Shown: positions 1-8,640 of the stretch, in pieces
Numbering within the stretch: position 1 is the stretch's first letter
Layout of the letters: every line of letters starts with the position of its first letter
NCBI RefSeq assembly: GCF_028649655.1
Contig: NZ_JAQSLN010000001.1
Coordinates: forward strand, 434,001-498,000
Source of the DNA: Halobacteriovorax sp. GB3
Lineage (GTDB): Bacteria; Bdellovibrionota; Bacteriovoracia; Bacteriovoracales; Bacteriovoracaceae
Length of the DNA: 64,000 nucleotides
Direction: 5' to 3'
Translations under genes and position numbers: made by a program
The notes under the pieces: generated by a model
What the model was told of the DNA's origin: nothing
The model's database searches: none
Seen by the model: only the letters and a program-made list of their open reading frames with translations

Positions 1-222
1 TACACAATGATGCAATATGGAGACAATCTCTTGCGTTGTAAGGGGATTATTAATGTCTCTAAGGATCGTTCACTTCTTTTTCAAGGGGTTTATAACTCTT
101 TTGATATTCAATTATTTGAAGGGGAGAGACCTTTAAAATCACAATTTGTTTTTATTGGTAAACACCTCCGTTCTGAAGTTCTAGAGCAAGGGCTTCTCAA
201 TTGTCGAAAGGATTCCCAGTGA
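1..222 (+). CDS. CobW-family GTP-binding metallochaperone, C-terminal fragment (5' end outside window)
   Basis: The reading frame is open from the first base, and the 73 visible residues match the CobW C-terminal domain: the YGDNLLRCKGIINV strand, a short acidic turn, then LVFQGV-like and FVFIGKHL strands. Known members are COG0523 GTPases that deliver zinc or cobalt, or act in cobalamin synthesis. The GTPase domain lies upstream of the window, so the subfamily cannot be assigned. The stop overlaps the likely GTG start of rlmC, implying co-transcription and translational coupling. The family call is good although only the C-terminus is seen. Confidence 0.8.
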   Translation, partial: YTMMQYGDNLLRCKGIINVSKDRSLLFQGVYNSFDIQLFEGERPLKSQFVFIGKHLRSEVLEQGLLNCRKDSQ

Positions 223-1355
223 GCTCTTGTCATCATTATGAAGAAAGTTATTGTCGCTCATGCCAGTTAATAGGTAAGGAGTATCAATTAGGTTTAAAAG
301 AAAAAGTGTATCACTGGCGCTCCCTTTTGGAAATTGACTCTAATTTAATAGAAGAGGTTTTCTATCCCAAAGAACCGCTAGGTGGAAGAAATAAGGCGAA
401 GATCATGGTCGGTGGAAGCGTTGAATTTCCACGATTTGGCTTTCCTGATCCTGAGAACTTCAAAAAAGTTCGCCCGCTTGAAAATTGCCCGCTCTATTTG
501 CAAGGAATGAATAATATTTATCCCGTTTTAAAGGAGCTCGTTCGTTCATATCAACTTACTCCCTATAATGTAGAGCTAAAAAAAGGTGAGTTGAAATATA
601 TTATTTTCTATCAATCAGAAAGTACGAATGAGAAATATTTGAAGTTCATTGTTCGATCAAAAGAATCATTAGATCGTTTGAAAAAAGCACTTCCATTTTT
701 AAAAGAAAATATTAGTCAACTCAAAGTCGTCTCAGCTTCTCTACAGCCCGAGCATAAAGCTATTTTAGAAGGGGAAGAGGAGATATTTCTTACTGATACT
801 ACGAGAATAAATAATAGAATGAATGATCTTGAACTTCCGATTTCAACGAGAAGTTTTTTTCAGGTAACAAGTGAAGTTGCTTCCAAACTTTATCTTTCTG
901 TACAAGAGCGAATGAGCGAATGCGACTACGCTCTGGATCTTTTTTGTGGAGTGGGAGGTTTTAGCTTTCATCTTGCTAAAAAGGCTAAAAAGGTTTTTGG
1001 AGTTGAGCTTTCTAAAGATGCTATTGAATGTGCAAAAGATGCTGTTAAAAAAAATAACCTTTCTCACATTGATTTTCTCGCTAAAGATGCCTACGATTTT
1101 TTAAAAGAGCAGAGACCTAAAATCGATACGCTTGTTGTTAATCCTCCTAGACGAGGACTGGGTGAAAAATTATGTCGCTTAGTCGAAGAATTTGAGGCAA
1201 ATGAAATCTTTTACTCTAGTTGTAATCCAGAGACATTGAATAAAGATCTTTTACTCCTTAGCAAATATGAAGTTATTTGGGCAAGACCATTCGATATGTT
1301 TCCTTATACGAATCATCTCGAGTTCTTAGTTCATTTAAAAAGGATAGAGGTTTAG
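219..1355 (+). CDS. rlmC: 23S rRNA (uracil-747-C5)-methyltransferase RlmC
   Basis: SAM-dependent m5U methyltransferase of the RumA/TrmA group. The 378-residue product is near the usual RlmC length (about 375) and collinear with it: N-terminal Cys cluster (C-x7-CRSC plus a later ENCPLY Cys) that binds an Fe-S cluster in the family, FRNKAK-like GGRNKAK, LTPYNVELKKGELKYI, SAM motif DLFCGVGGF, NPPRRG and catalytic-Cys motif YSSCNPETL. It lacks the TRAM domain of RlmD, which favours RlmC. I chose GTG at 219, preceded by AAAGGA and overlapping the cobW stop, over the TTG at 201. Operon with the downstream methyltransferase (3-bp gap). Confidence 0.93.
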   Translation: MSSCHHYEESYCRSCQLIGKEYQLGLKEKVYHWRSLLEIDSNLIEEVFYPKEPLGGRNKAKIMVGGSVEFPRFGFPDPENFKKVRPLENCPLYLQGMNNIYPVLKELVRSYQLTPYNVELKKGELKYIIFYQSESTNEKYLKFIVRSKESLDRLKKALPFLKENISQLKVVSASLQPEHKAILEGEEEIFLTDTTRINNRMNDLELPISTRSFFQVTSEVASKLYLSVQERMSECDYALDLFCGVGGFSFHLAKKAKKVFGVELSKDAIECAKDAVKKNNLSHIDFLAKDAYDFLKEQRPKIDTLVVNPPRRGLGEKLCRLVEEFEANEIFYSSCNPETLNKDLLLLSKYEVIWARPFDMFPYTNHLEFLVHLKRIEV

Positions 1356-1358
1356 AGT

Positions 1359-2114
1359 ATGCTAAGAAATTTCTTTGCTTCAATTGTTTGGAGAAACAGC
1401 GGTAGAAAGGCCTTTCAGTCTATTTATAAGGAGGCCCTTCGCTCGAAAACGTATTTAAAATATATTGAAAAAGTGCATGGCAGAGATTCTTTTTGCTATA
1501 ATATGCTCTCTAAGAATCAATACGAAGAATTTATCGCACAAATTAAATCTCTAGAGAATACTAAAGATAAAGTCGCCCTAGATATTGGTTGTGGTCCAGG
1601 TCTTATGGCCCAAGCATTACAAGAAAAATATTTTAAGAGAGTTATTGGTCTCGATTTTTGTGAAAAAATATTTATTGATCAAAGTGACAAACTTGTTTTG
1701 GTTGAGTCAAATATCGAGATGATGCGTTTAGAAAAAGAAAGTTTCGATTTTATCTATTGTATCGATTCTTTTTATCATTTACGAAATCCAAAAAAGGCCC
1801 TGAATAAAATTTTAAATTCCTTAAAAAAAGATGGTCTCTTTGTCCTTTTTTATAGCTTTACAGGTGAAAGTAAAATGGCCCCCATGCTTAAGTCTTGGGG
1901 GGTTGAGGGAAAGGTTGATATTGTCGATTTTACTGATGATGATCTCTCTTTTTGGAAATCTTCAAAGCAGGCATTGAATAAGTTTGAGCAAGACTTTTAC
2001 AATGAAGCTTGTCAAAGAGTATTCAAAGCGAAGAAACTTGAATGTGATAAGTTTCTAAAATATCATGAAAATGGTGATATCCATCGTAAAATGCTCGTTT
2101 TAAAGCGTCTCTAG
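1359..2114 (+). CDS. class I SAM-dependent methyltransferase, substrate unknown
   Basis: A 251-residue protein with a class I Rossmann methyltransferase core: SAM motif I DIGCGPGLMA near residues 77-86, an acidic LD after strand 2, and FDFIYCIDSFYHL as the motif IV region, resembling the methyltransferase 11/25 group. The N-terminal about 70 residues are basic and helical and do not match a family I know. It starts 3 bp after rlmC, so it is probably cotranscribed. A small-molecule or RNA substrate is equally possible. Its 3' end overlaps the convergent Hpt gene by 15 bp. Confidence 0.7.
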   Translation: MLRNFFASIVWRNSGRKAFQSIYKEALRSKTYLKYIEKVHGRDSFCYNMLSKNQYEEFIAQIKSLENTKDKVALDIGCGPGLMAQALQEKYFKRVIGLDFCEKIFIDQSDKLVLVESNIEMMRLEKESFDFIYCIDSFYHLRNPKKALNKILNSLKKDGLFVLFYSFTGESKMAPMLKSWGVEGKVDIVDFTDDDLSFWKSSKQALNKFEQDFYNEACQRVFKAKKLECDKFLKYHENGDIHRKMLVLKRL

Positions 2115-2816
2115 AAACTTAATCAGATTTTCTTTTAGCTCTTCTTCTGTTAAGTGTGAGCTATTTTTATAAAAGCTATCTTTTAAAAGTTTAAAGTACT
2201 CTTTATTCTTATCCAGAAGTAATGTTGGTACCTTGTGTGAAGTTGAAAAGTACTCTTCTATTTTTAAGAAGTTATTACCACGACAGAAGTCTTGATTTGC
2301 AATTAAACCTTTAGTATTTTCTGTTTTAAGATGTTCAAAAGCACTTGCTAGATTTTGGCATTTAACAATCTCATAAGGATCGAAAAGATCTTCGTAATTA
2401 CCAATCCAACTAGCACTTCCTAAAATAACAATTTTTTCTTTTTGCTCTTCAGATTTTTTCATTGGAATAATATCGATAGACGTCTCTACTTCGGGTGTCT
2501 TTTCACTCTCTTTTCCATTTAAGATGGAGCGTGAAAGATCAATGACATAAAAGAATTGTTGGATTTCATTCTCGCTTAAAGATTGGTCAATCTCTTTGTC
2601 TCGCAGGCTACTCTCTAGCTTATGCATCCAGGACTCAATTTTATAAAAGCCAAACATGGCCGATGATCCCTTAAGACTGTGTAGGCAATTGAGAAGTTCT
2701 CGTTGAAATGAATGGATTAAAGACTCTGGTGAAATGGTAAGACAAACTCTCTCTATTTCATCGAGTATCTCTAACGCATCTAGTTTGAATTCGTTAAGAA
2801 TGTCTTGGTCGTCCAT
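2100..2816 (-). CDS. Hpt-domain phosphotransfer protein with receiver-like C-terminal half
   Basis: The first about 105 residues form a histidine phosphotransfer (Hpt) helical bundle with the phosphoacceptor motif HSLKGSS (His46). Such domains pass phosphoryl groups between receiver domains in multistep relays or chemotaxis kinases. An acidic linker follows, then a C-terminal segment (about 130-238) starting KIVILGSASW that has the alternating strand/helix look of a receiver but lacks the usual acidic pocket and Lys. No kinase lies alongside. The cytoplasmic 238-residue protein probably takes phosphate from an unlinked hybrid kinase. Confidence 0.72.
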   Translation of the reverse strand: MDDQDILNEFKLDALEILDEIERVCLTISPESLIHSFQRELLNCLHSLKGSSAMFGFYKIESWMHKLESSLRDKEIDQSLSENEIQQFFYVIDLSRSILNGKESEKTPEVETSIDIIPMKKSEEQKEKIVILGSASWIGNYEDLFDPYEIVKCQNLASAFEHLKTENTKGLIANQDFCRGNNFLKIEEYFSTSHKVPTLLLDKNKEYFKLLKDSFYKNSSHLTEEELKENLIKFLETL

Positions 2817-3048
2817 TTTTCTCCCCGATAGGCGATAAAATTCATTTATGAATTATTTGCATCATTCTCTTCTTCGTATCATTATAAATCTAACTTAAGT
2901 TCTTTATAAACATGATATATGTCCCTGTTTTTAAAGGATAGTTTGCAATTCTTAATAATTAAAGAACTTAGATAGATAGTCTTTAGGGAAGCTTAATTTG
3001 TTGTCATTTTTTTTAAAGATAAAATTGAGCTAAGCTTGAATTTTTGTC

Positions 3049-3861
3049 CTATCTTTTAAAGATATTTTCCAAGTTTTCGTTCTTAAAATGAATACTACAG
3101 AGATAAAGCCCGCTTCCTGGAGCGATAAAACCAAGTTTTAAATTTGATTTTAAGCTAAGAGATTCTCTTATTTGCTCTTTTGTAATCAATCCTCTTCCAA
3201 GATCAATGAGTGTTCCGACAATGAGACGCACCATTTGTTTCATAAATCCGTTGGCCTCAATTTTAATGAGATAGGACTGTTCTATAGAGAGGCCATCGAT
3301 GAAATGGGGATTTTTCTCGATTGAAAGAGCTTTAATTTCTCTTTCCATTGTCCCTTTGATGGGACTTCTATATTGGTAGTTGTGAAAGGAATGAACACCT
3401 TTAAAAAGCTCTAGGGCCTCGATCATGGCCTCGATATCAAGTTGTTCTTTGAAGTTTGGACAAAGCTGGGAGCTGAAGAGATTATCACTTTGTTGGTTAG
3501 AGAAATAGTAGCAATAACATTTACTTTTTACTGATTGAATCAGTCGAAACTGAGCGTTTGATTTAATAATTTGTTTTATGTGAATATCGCTTGGAAGCTT
3601 CTTATTCAAAAAGTCTTTTAACTCCCTTTCATCTATTGATTCATTTAACTGCAATTTACAAAATTGATCCAAGGCATGAACTTTTGAATCGGTTCTACTT
3701 GCGCCCAGTAAATGGAAAGAACCTGGTCCAAATCTCTTTTCAAGGACTGTTTCAATGGTGCCACTGAGTGTTGGGAAATTCTTTTGCTTTTGCCAACCAA
3801 AGTATGCGTTTCCAAAGTAGCTGAGATTGATTAAATAATAATACTTTTTGTTTTGTTCCAT
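3049..3861 (-). CDS. truA: tRNA pseudouridine(38-40) synthase TruA
   Basis: 270-residue TruA-family synthase, which isomerises uridines 38-40 in the tRNA anticodon stem. The N-terminal YFGNAYFGWQKQ, the catalytic-Asp motif GASRTDSKVHA (Asp58) and the C-terminal ANGFMKQMVRLIVGTL block are all in order and at family length. The usual RTDAGVHA reads RTDSKVHA here, but the Asp and following VHA are kept, so activity is expected. It stands alone, divergent from the tetR-SDR operon across 124 bp. Confidence 0.93.
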   Translation of the reverse strand: MEQNKKYYYLINLSYFGNAYFGWQKQKNFPTLSGTIETVLEKRFGPGSFHLLGASRTDSKVHALDQFCKLQLNESIDERELKDFLNKKLPSDIHIKQIIKSNAQFRLIQSVKSKCYCYYFSNQQSDNLFSSQLCPNFKEQLDIEAMIEALELFKGVHSFHNYQYRSPIKGTMEREIKALSIEKNPHFIDGLSIEQSYLIKIEANGFMKQMVRLIVGTLIDLGRGLITKEQIRESLSLKSNLKLGFIAPGSGLYLCSIHFKNENLENIFKR

Positions 3862-3925
3862 AATTCCTCTAGATAGCTGTATTTCTATAAAACGATGAAT
3901 AAAGAGAGTAAAGGTGAATATTAAT

Positions 3926-3954
3926 TTGATTTACTGACTTGTGGTCATTAAAAT
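3926..3954 (+). promoter_or_regulatory. putative sigma70 promoter of tetR-SDR operon with internal palindrome
   Basis: TTGATT (3926-3931) and TAAAAT (3949-3954) are separated by exactly 17 bp, 32 bp before the tetR start codon. A TGAC-N5-GTCA palindrome (3935-3947) lies inside the spacer, where a bound TetR dimer would block RNA polymerase. Autoregulation is inferred from the geometry alone. Confidence 0.45.
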
Positions 3955-3985
3955 GAGTTTACGTTAGCCCAATGGAGTATAAAAT

Positions 3986-4654
3986 ATGAAGCCTTTAAAA
4001 ACAGATGAAACAAAAGTTAGAAGACGTTCGCGTACAGCAATCGAAAAGAACGAAAAAAAGAAGAAGATTGTTGAAACGGCCTTAGATCTCTTATTTAAAG
4101 ATCAGGGAGGTGAGCTTCCATCTGTTGATAATATTGCAAAAGCAAGTAGCGTTGCTAAGGGAACAATCTATTTATATTTTAGAACAAAAGAGGAGATTTT
4201 TCTCTATGCGATGGATGTCTATTTTAAAAATTGGTTTAACGAAATTAAAACCGCACTTAAGGAAAAAGAAGCGATTAACTCAACAGAATTTTCTCGCATC
4301 TTTTCATCTCCTGTTCTTGATAACGAACAATTCTTAAAACTTGCTTCTATGAAAAGACTTGTTTTTCAAAGAGGACTTAGTAGTGAGTTGATTCTCTCAC
4401 ACAAAGATATGATTGTAGCTGGTGTTAGAGATGTCGCCTCTGAAATTTCTAGAATTACTTCGAGAACAAATGAGGAGTGTGAAAAGTTGATTATGCGCTC
4501 TTATGGTGTCGTTCTTGGTTGTCACTATATTTCATATCCACCAAAGGGGAATATGACGACTCTTTCAGAAGAAGAGAAATCAATTCTTCTACTCAACCTC
4601 GATGAAGATATTAATCATATTCTCAATTGTTTGTTTGAACGTTTTTTAAATTAA
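3986..4654 (+). CDS. TetR/AcrR-family transcriptional regulator
   Basis: 222-residue TetR-type repressor. After a very basic N-terminal tail, the helix-turn-helix region runs through PSVDNIAKASSVAKGTIYLY followed by F-x-TKEEIF, the family signature near residues 45-75. The all-helical C-terminal two-thirds would form the ligand-binding and dimerisation domain. The ligand is unknown. The SDR gene starts 12 bp downstream and is the most likely target along with its own promoter, which carries a palindrome. Confidence 0.88.
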   Translation: MKPLKTDETKVRRRSRTAIEKNEKKKKIVETALDLLFKDQGGELPSVDNIAKASSVAKGTIYLYFRTKEEIFLYAMDVYFKNWFNEIKTALKEKEAINSTEFSRIFSSPVLDNEQFLKLASMKRLVFQRGLSSELILSHKDMIVAGVRDVASEISRITSRTNEECEKLIMRSYGVVLGCHYISYPPKGNMTTLSEEEKSILLLNLDEDINHILNCLFERFLN

Positions 4655-4666
4655 TAAGGAGTTGTC

Positions 4667-5323
4667 ATGGCAAATGTTGTCATTACTGGGGCCAATAGGG
4701 GAATTGGTCTTGAATTAACAAAAATATTTACTAAAAGAGGCGACTCTGTAGTGGCCCTATGCCGTGAGGCATCTTCTGCACTTAGAGAGACTGGTGCAAA
4801 AATTATAGAAAACTTTGATGTGACTAATCAAGAGTCAATTGATTCCCTTAGTGAGAAAATTGATGGTGTTGATCTTCTTATCAATAATGCAGGTATTTTT
4901 TTGAATGAGACAATACAAGCGTTGGATTTTGATTCCATTGAAAAGCAGTTTCAAGTGAATACTCTTGCACCCCTTAAAATAACAATGGCCTTAATTAAGA
5001 ATTTAAATCAAGGGTCCAAGGTTTGTTTTGTTTCTTCTCGAATGGGATCAATCAGTGATAATACTTCTGGGAGTTACTATGGTTACAGAATGTCTAAGGC
5101 GGGATTAAATGCTTTTGGAAAGTCGCTGGCCATGGACCTTAAAGGGCAGGGGATTGCTGTTGCTCTTTTACATCCTGGATATGTACAAACGAAAATGACT
5201 GGCTTTAATGGAGAAATTTCTCCGACAGAAGCAGCCGAGGGTTTATCAAAGAGAATTGATGAGCTGACTCTTGAAAACTCTGGTGGTTTTTGGCATTCAA
5301 ATGGTGAACAATTACCTTGGTAG
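4667..5323 (+). CDS. short-chain dehydrogenase/reductase (SDR)
   Basis: Classical SDR oxidoreductase of 218 residues. It shows the cofactor motif TGANRGIG (7-14), NNAG (73-76), the catalytic Ser within FVSS (123-124) and YRMSK with Tyr140 and Lys144. The downstream HPGYVQTKM is typical of C-factor/sniffer-like carbonyl reductases. The substrate cannot be read from sequence. It follows tetR by 12 bp with RBS AAGGAG, so one transcript is likely. Confidence 0.88.
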   Translation: MANVVITGANRGIGLELTKIFTKRGDSVVALCREASSALRETGAKIIENFDVTNQESIDSLSEKIDGVDLLINNAGIFLNETIQALDFDSIEKQFQVNTLAPLKITMALIKNLNQGSKVCFVSSRMGSISDNTSGSYYGYRMSKAGLNAFGKSLAMDLKGQGIAVALLHPGYVQTKMTGFNGEISPTEAAEGLSKRIDELTLENSGGFWHSNGEQLPW

Positions 5324-5335
5324 TTTAAAATACGG

Positions 5336-5356
5336 ATGGGCCTAGATCAGGCCCAT
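5336..5356. terminator. hairpin between convergent SDR and 126-aa gene
   Basis: ATGGGCC and GGCCCAT form a 7-bp stem with a 7-base loop. It begins 12 bp after the SDR stop, overlaps the stop of the convergent gene, and is followed on the plus strand by a pyrimidine-rich tract. Probable terminator for the SDR operon. Confidence 0.55.
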
Positions 5357-5722
5357 TTCTCTTCCTTTTTGCATCAGGTCAGCTTTCTCTTGCTCACTCA
5401 TATTTGCAAATTGCTCTTGGAGTGCGCGCAATTGCTCTGGACTCATCGAAGACATCATATCATTAGCTTGTTTCATCATATCCTCTTTGGACATATCGCC
5501 AAAAGCTGAGTCTTGGGCCAATGATTTTTCAAAGACAACTTTCTCTGTTTCAATTGTATAGTCAATTTGATGATCAGCTTTCATCTTTTCTAAAACGTTG
5601 TTGAAATTAAGACCTCTGTTATCGGCCGCTTCATACATTTTTTCAACTGGAAGTGAAACACGCTTTTGTGGAAAGCCATTTGATTCTAGTGTCGCTATGA
5701 TTTTTTCAATAAATTCATTCAT
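5342..5722 (-). CDS. conserved-looking small cytoplasmic protein with STI1-like helical C-terminus
   Basis: 126-residue soluble acidic protein, function unknown. The N-terminal half resembles a small alpha/beta fold. The C-terminal half is Met/Gln/Glu-rich helix with the phrase MSPEQLRALQEQFANMSEQE, reminiscent of STI1/heat-shock chaperonin-binding repeats in proteins such as Sti1. That resemblance is only a short low-complexity match. RBS CAGGAGACAG lies at good distance from the ATG. Divergent from the lone receiver gene. Confidence 0.55.
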   Translation of the reverse strand: MNEFIEKIIATLESNGFPQKRVSLPVEKMYEAADNRGLNFNNVLEKMKADHQIDYTIETEKVVFEKSLAQDSAFGDMSKEDMMKQANDMMSSMSPEQLRALQEQFANMSEQEKADLMQKGREMGLI

Positions 5723-5840
5723 CTCTGTCTCCTGCTAAATTGAAACGTCTATGAGAATCTATCGCTTTATGAGGGAAAATTGAAGAACTTTTAAGGTCTT
5801 TTTGTGAGTTATTAACGGATAATAGAGAGAAGGAGTATCT

Positions 5841-6209
5841 ATGAGAAGTATCGTTTTAGTTGATGATGAAACAGATATGTTTCCTCTTTTTAATATTAAA
5901 TTTAAAAAAGAGATAAAGAAAAATGAAATTAAATTTATTTTCTTCTCCTCTGCTCAAGATGCACTGACTTTCATCAAGGGGACCCCGCCGGATAAATTTC
6001 AGTATATTATCAGTGATATCAATATGCCTAATATGGATGGCCTTGAATTGTTGCGAGAAATTAAAGATCGGGATCAGCATCAAAAAGTCTATATGATTTC
6101 AGGGCAACAGAGTCTCGATGCAAAAAAAGAGGCCAAAGAACTAGGGGCCGATGGTTTTTTGAAAAAGCCAATTAACTTTCAAGAGTTAAAAGATTTACTT
6201 CTTAGCTAG
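5841..6209 (+). CDS. stand-alone response-regulator receiver domain
   Basis: A 122-residue CheY-like receiver with no output domain. The acidic pair is Asp8-Asp9, the phosphoacceptor Asp59 in ISDINMPNMDGLEL, the switch Ser in MISGQ and conserved Lys109 in FLKKP. It would act as a phosphate shuttle or by protein-protein interaction. No kinase is adjacent, so its partner is elsewhere. RBS GAAGGAG. Its last 8 bp overlap the convergent membrane-protein gene. Confidence 0.88.
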   Translation: MRSIVLVDDETDMFPLFNIKFKKEIKKNEIKFIFFSSAQDALTFIKGTPPDKFQYIISDINMPNMDGLELLREIKDRDQHQKVYMISGQQSLDAKKEAKELGADGFLKKPINFQELKDLLLS

Positions 6210-7680
6210 CTATTTCTTTGTGAACGAATTCTTCTGCTAGAAAAAGGGCATTCTCTGTTAAATAAGAAAAACTCAAAAGTCTATCGTTGAATTCTCTGTG
6301 TAGTGGTCTTCTATAGCGAAGAAGTGGGCGAGTGGCGGCCCTCAGCTTCAGCTCATCTTTGATAAAGGTGTCAAAGATATGAGCGGCCAGATCTTTTTGA
6401 CCTTTTGAAGCTGACTCCCAATATGTTTTTGCCATTGTCTTTAATAAAATTTCTTGGTGTTCAGCTTCTGTCACTCGTTCTTCAATGAGTGGTAGAATAC
6501 TCTTTGAAACAAAGTTAATCGCTAACTTTTCGTCTTCATAAGCGCAGTAGAGAATAATTCGCCCTAAATCAAAGAACATCGTTTCTAAAGCATTTTTAAG
6601 TTGATGCCTATGCGACTGTAGGGCGTAGTGAAAGAAACTCTCTACGGCAAACTTCAGATGAATAGGGTTGTTGATTAATAGCTCAATGGCAAGTCGGTAG
6701 TAGTAACTAATTGATTGAAAGCGATCATTATCCTTGGCCTCAACCGCACGGTTGAAAAGAGAGTTTAATGTCATGAGATGCAGATCAATTAAGGTTTCTC
6801 TATTTTGATCGATGGCCTCATCTAATGTTTCTAGAAGTTTTTCACAGTAAAAGGGAATGATTTCATTATTTTGTTTGTTGAGATTATTGACGATTTTAGT
6901 GAGCCTGCCTATGAAATAGGCCTCAGGCCACTCTTTTTCTTTTTCAAGATAAAACCTTGCTTCTTGAGAGATCCCAACGATAAATGAAGGTTCATAAAGT
7001 CTCCATGTACTTTGCTCTTCTTCGTAATTACTAATGAGATCATTGACGATTTCATAGGAGCGATCAAAAACCATATAGATGAGATGTTTGTCATCTCTTT
7101 TTGCTGCTGTGTAAGCGATATTGGAGAGGACTTCAAAAGACTCAAAACAGCTTTCTTTAAATTCTAGAGGAACAGCTTCTTTTCTGATTCGATTCAACTT
7201 TTTAAGAACTTGGTGTTTAAGAAGGGGGAGAAAGTAGCTCGGTTTAATAAATTGGCTTACATAGTACAAGTAGGGAATGATCCCACCAATGGCCAGACAG
7301 CTAATAACGAAGCTCGCAAGGTAGAGGCCATGATAGTATGGATTTTCTGGTGAGGTAATATTACAAATCATAACCAAGAGATTAGAGATAAGAATAAACC
7401 CCATTCCAATAACTGTTAGAGGGTGGGTCACAAAAATTTTAGAAATACGTGCTGTATAGAGATTTGAAGTGAGTGTAATAATTAATGCCATTGAGGTTAA
7501 TAGAGCAGAGAAAAAGGAATTGAGCATCCTATTGGTTGCAGCTAGTCCCGAGGAAGGAGAGTGAATATCATTACTCCACAAGAGAACTGCTAATCCCACT
7601 GAGAGTGTATAGCCGATGACAAGCAAGGGAATGATCTGGTAAATGATTCCCTTTTTAACTCGCTCTAAAGTTAGTTTCAT
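6202..7680 (-). CDS. DUF2254-like integral membrane protein
   Basis: 492-residue protein with about four N-terminal membrane segments (residues about 15-35, 50-72, 85-108, 118-140) and a long soluble helical C-terminal region of about 340 residues. The pattern of a second TM helix followed by LTSNLYTARI resembles DUF2254 membrane proteins (STIASSMITVAG... TLASSQYSPR), but the match is partial. Function unknown. Its ATG overlaps the stop of the upstream PH-like gene by one base, so the two are translated together and may act together at the inner membrane. Confidence 0.55.
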   Translation of the reverse strand: MKLTLERVKKGIIYQIIPLLVIGYTLSVGLAVLLWSNDIHSPSSGLAATNRMLNSFFSALLTSMALIITLTSNLYTARISKIFVTHPLTVIGMGFILISNLLVMICNITSPENPYYHGLYLASFVISCLAIGGIIPYLYYVSQFIKPSYFLPLLKHQVLKKLNRIRKEAVPLEFKESCFESFEVLSNIAYTAAKRDDKHLIYMVFDRSYEIVNDLISNYEEEQSTWRLYEPSFIVGISQEARFYLEKEKEWPEAYFIGRLTKIVNNLNKQNNEIIPFYCEKLLETLDEAIDQNRETLIDLHLMTLNSLFNRAVEAKDNDRFQSISYYYRLAIELLINNPIHLKFAVESFFHYALQSHRHQLKNALETMFFDLGRIILYCAYEDEKLAINFVSKSILPLIEERVTEAEHQEILLKTMAKTYWESASKGQKDLAAHIFDTFIKDELKLRAATRPLLRYRRPLHREFNDRLLSFSYLTENALFLAEEFVHKEIAS

Positions 7681-8429
7681 TAAAATGACTCATCTAATTC
7701 TTTTTCAGGCTCTAAGACATAGTGAAACATCTCTATTTTAATATGCCGACTCGTTTTAACACTAACGATGAAATCGCTATCATTGAATTCGACACTATAA
7801 GTTCTTCGACCGTTTTTATCGCAAAAATTATCGAAGCAATTAATAATCCTCAAGCTTTTATATTTTGTCCTCTCAAGAGATTTTAAAATCCCTGTAGAGT
7901 CAAAGAAGAAGATTCTCATATCAGTAACAACGAGAACTCCATAGATGTGCTCAGAAAAGCTAGGGCTGAATCTTCCAAGAAGGGCCGCTTGTACTTTTTC
8001 TTTTGGATGAAAGATATTGGGCGTCTCAATCATTCTAGAGACAACAATGGGCGTGAACATTTTTTTACACTCCATCATTTTCATATCAACACGCTCTTTT
8101 AAGAAGTGATTCATGGAGTTCTTGCTCAAAGTCCAACCTTTCATATAGTAGTAGACTTCCTCGGCACTCGTTGCATCGTCATCGATAAAATAGCGATAGA
8201 CATTTTGATCATTTCTAACTTCTATGATTCCCTTTTCATGCACAGGTACCGGCATGTTGACACTGATAATATGTTCAAAGGGAATGGTGTGAATGATCTC
8301 CGATTCACTGGCAAAGAGGTAGTGGTCTCTTGTGACGTAGAGCCTACCTTCGAGGCCTTCGTAGGTTGAATTTATATAAAATGGGGCATTGGTTTCAAGT
8401 TCATCTATTGTTGCAGCGGCGATACCCAT
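7680..8429 (-). CDS. protein with two predicted PH-like (GRAM / bacterial PH) domains
   Basis: 249 residues, no signal peptide. Two beta-rich segments share the logic of PH-like folds: residues about 20-95 contain LEGRLYVTRDHYLFASE, typical of GRAM domains, and about 140-240 contain LGRFSPSF...GVLVVTDMRIFFFDS, typical of YokE-like bacterial PH domains. A helical linker joins them. The assignment rests on strand pattern, not a family signature. It precedes, with a 1-base overlap, the DUF2254-like membrane protein, which suggests a cytoplasmic partner at the membrane. Confidence 0.5.
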   Translation of the reverse strand: MGIAAATIDELETNAPFYINSTYEGLEGRLYVTRDHYLFASESEIIHTIPFEHIISVNMPVPVHEKGIIEVRNDQNVYRYFIDDDATSAEEVYYYMKGWTLSKNSMNHFLKERVDMKMMECKKMFTPIVVSRMIETPNIFHPKEKVQAALLGRFSPSFSEHIYGVLVVTDMRIFFFDSTGILKSLERTKYKSLRIINCFDNFCDKNGRRTYSVEFNDSDFIVSVKTSRHIKIEMFHYVLEPEKELDESF

Positions 8430-8462
8430 GAGAAGCTCCTCTGAATGATAAACGTTACTAGA

Positions 8463-8479
8463 GCCTATTGTATAGGCTA
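8463..8479. repeat. inverted repeat upstream of the PH-like gene
   Basis: Perfect 6-5-6 inverted repeat, AGCCTA-TTGTA-TAGGCT, 34 bp upstream of the PH-like gene start. It overlaps a weak TACAAT -10-like sequence on the minus strand. It could be a repressor operator; no regulator is identified. Confidence 0.35.
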
Positions 8480-8640
8480 GCTCATTTAAAATTTATAAAT
8501 GTTTGTCAAAGTTTTCTCATAGTTAAGGAATTTCATAGACTTTAATAAATAAATTTATTTTTAAAGTGTAAATATCTCATTCTGTGGCGAAATTGAGCAA
8601 AAACAGCTATTCTATCTTCTCAATTTCTAAGGTGATACTG

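Noticed and set aside
7-222. A complete 71-residue gene starting at ATG 7
   Set aside because: The frame is open to base 1 and the residues match the CobW C-terminal domain, so this is the tail of a longer gene.
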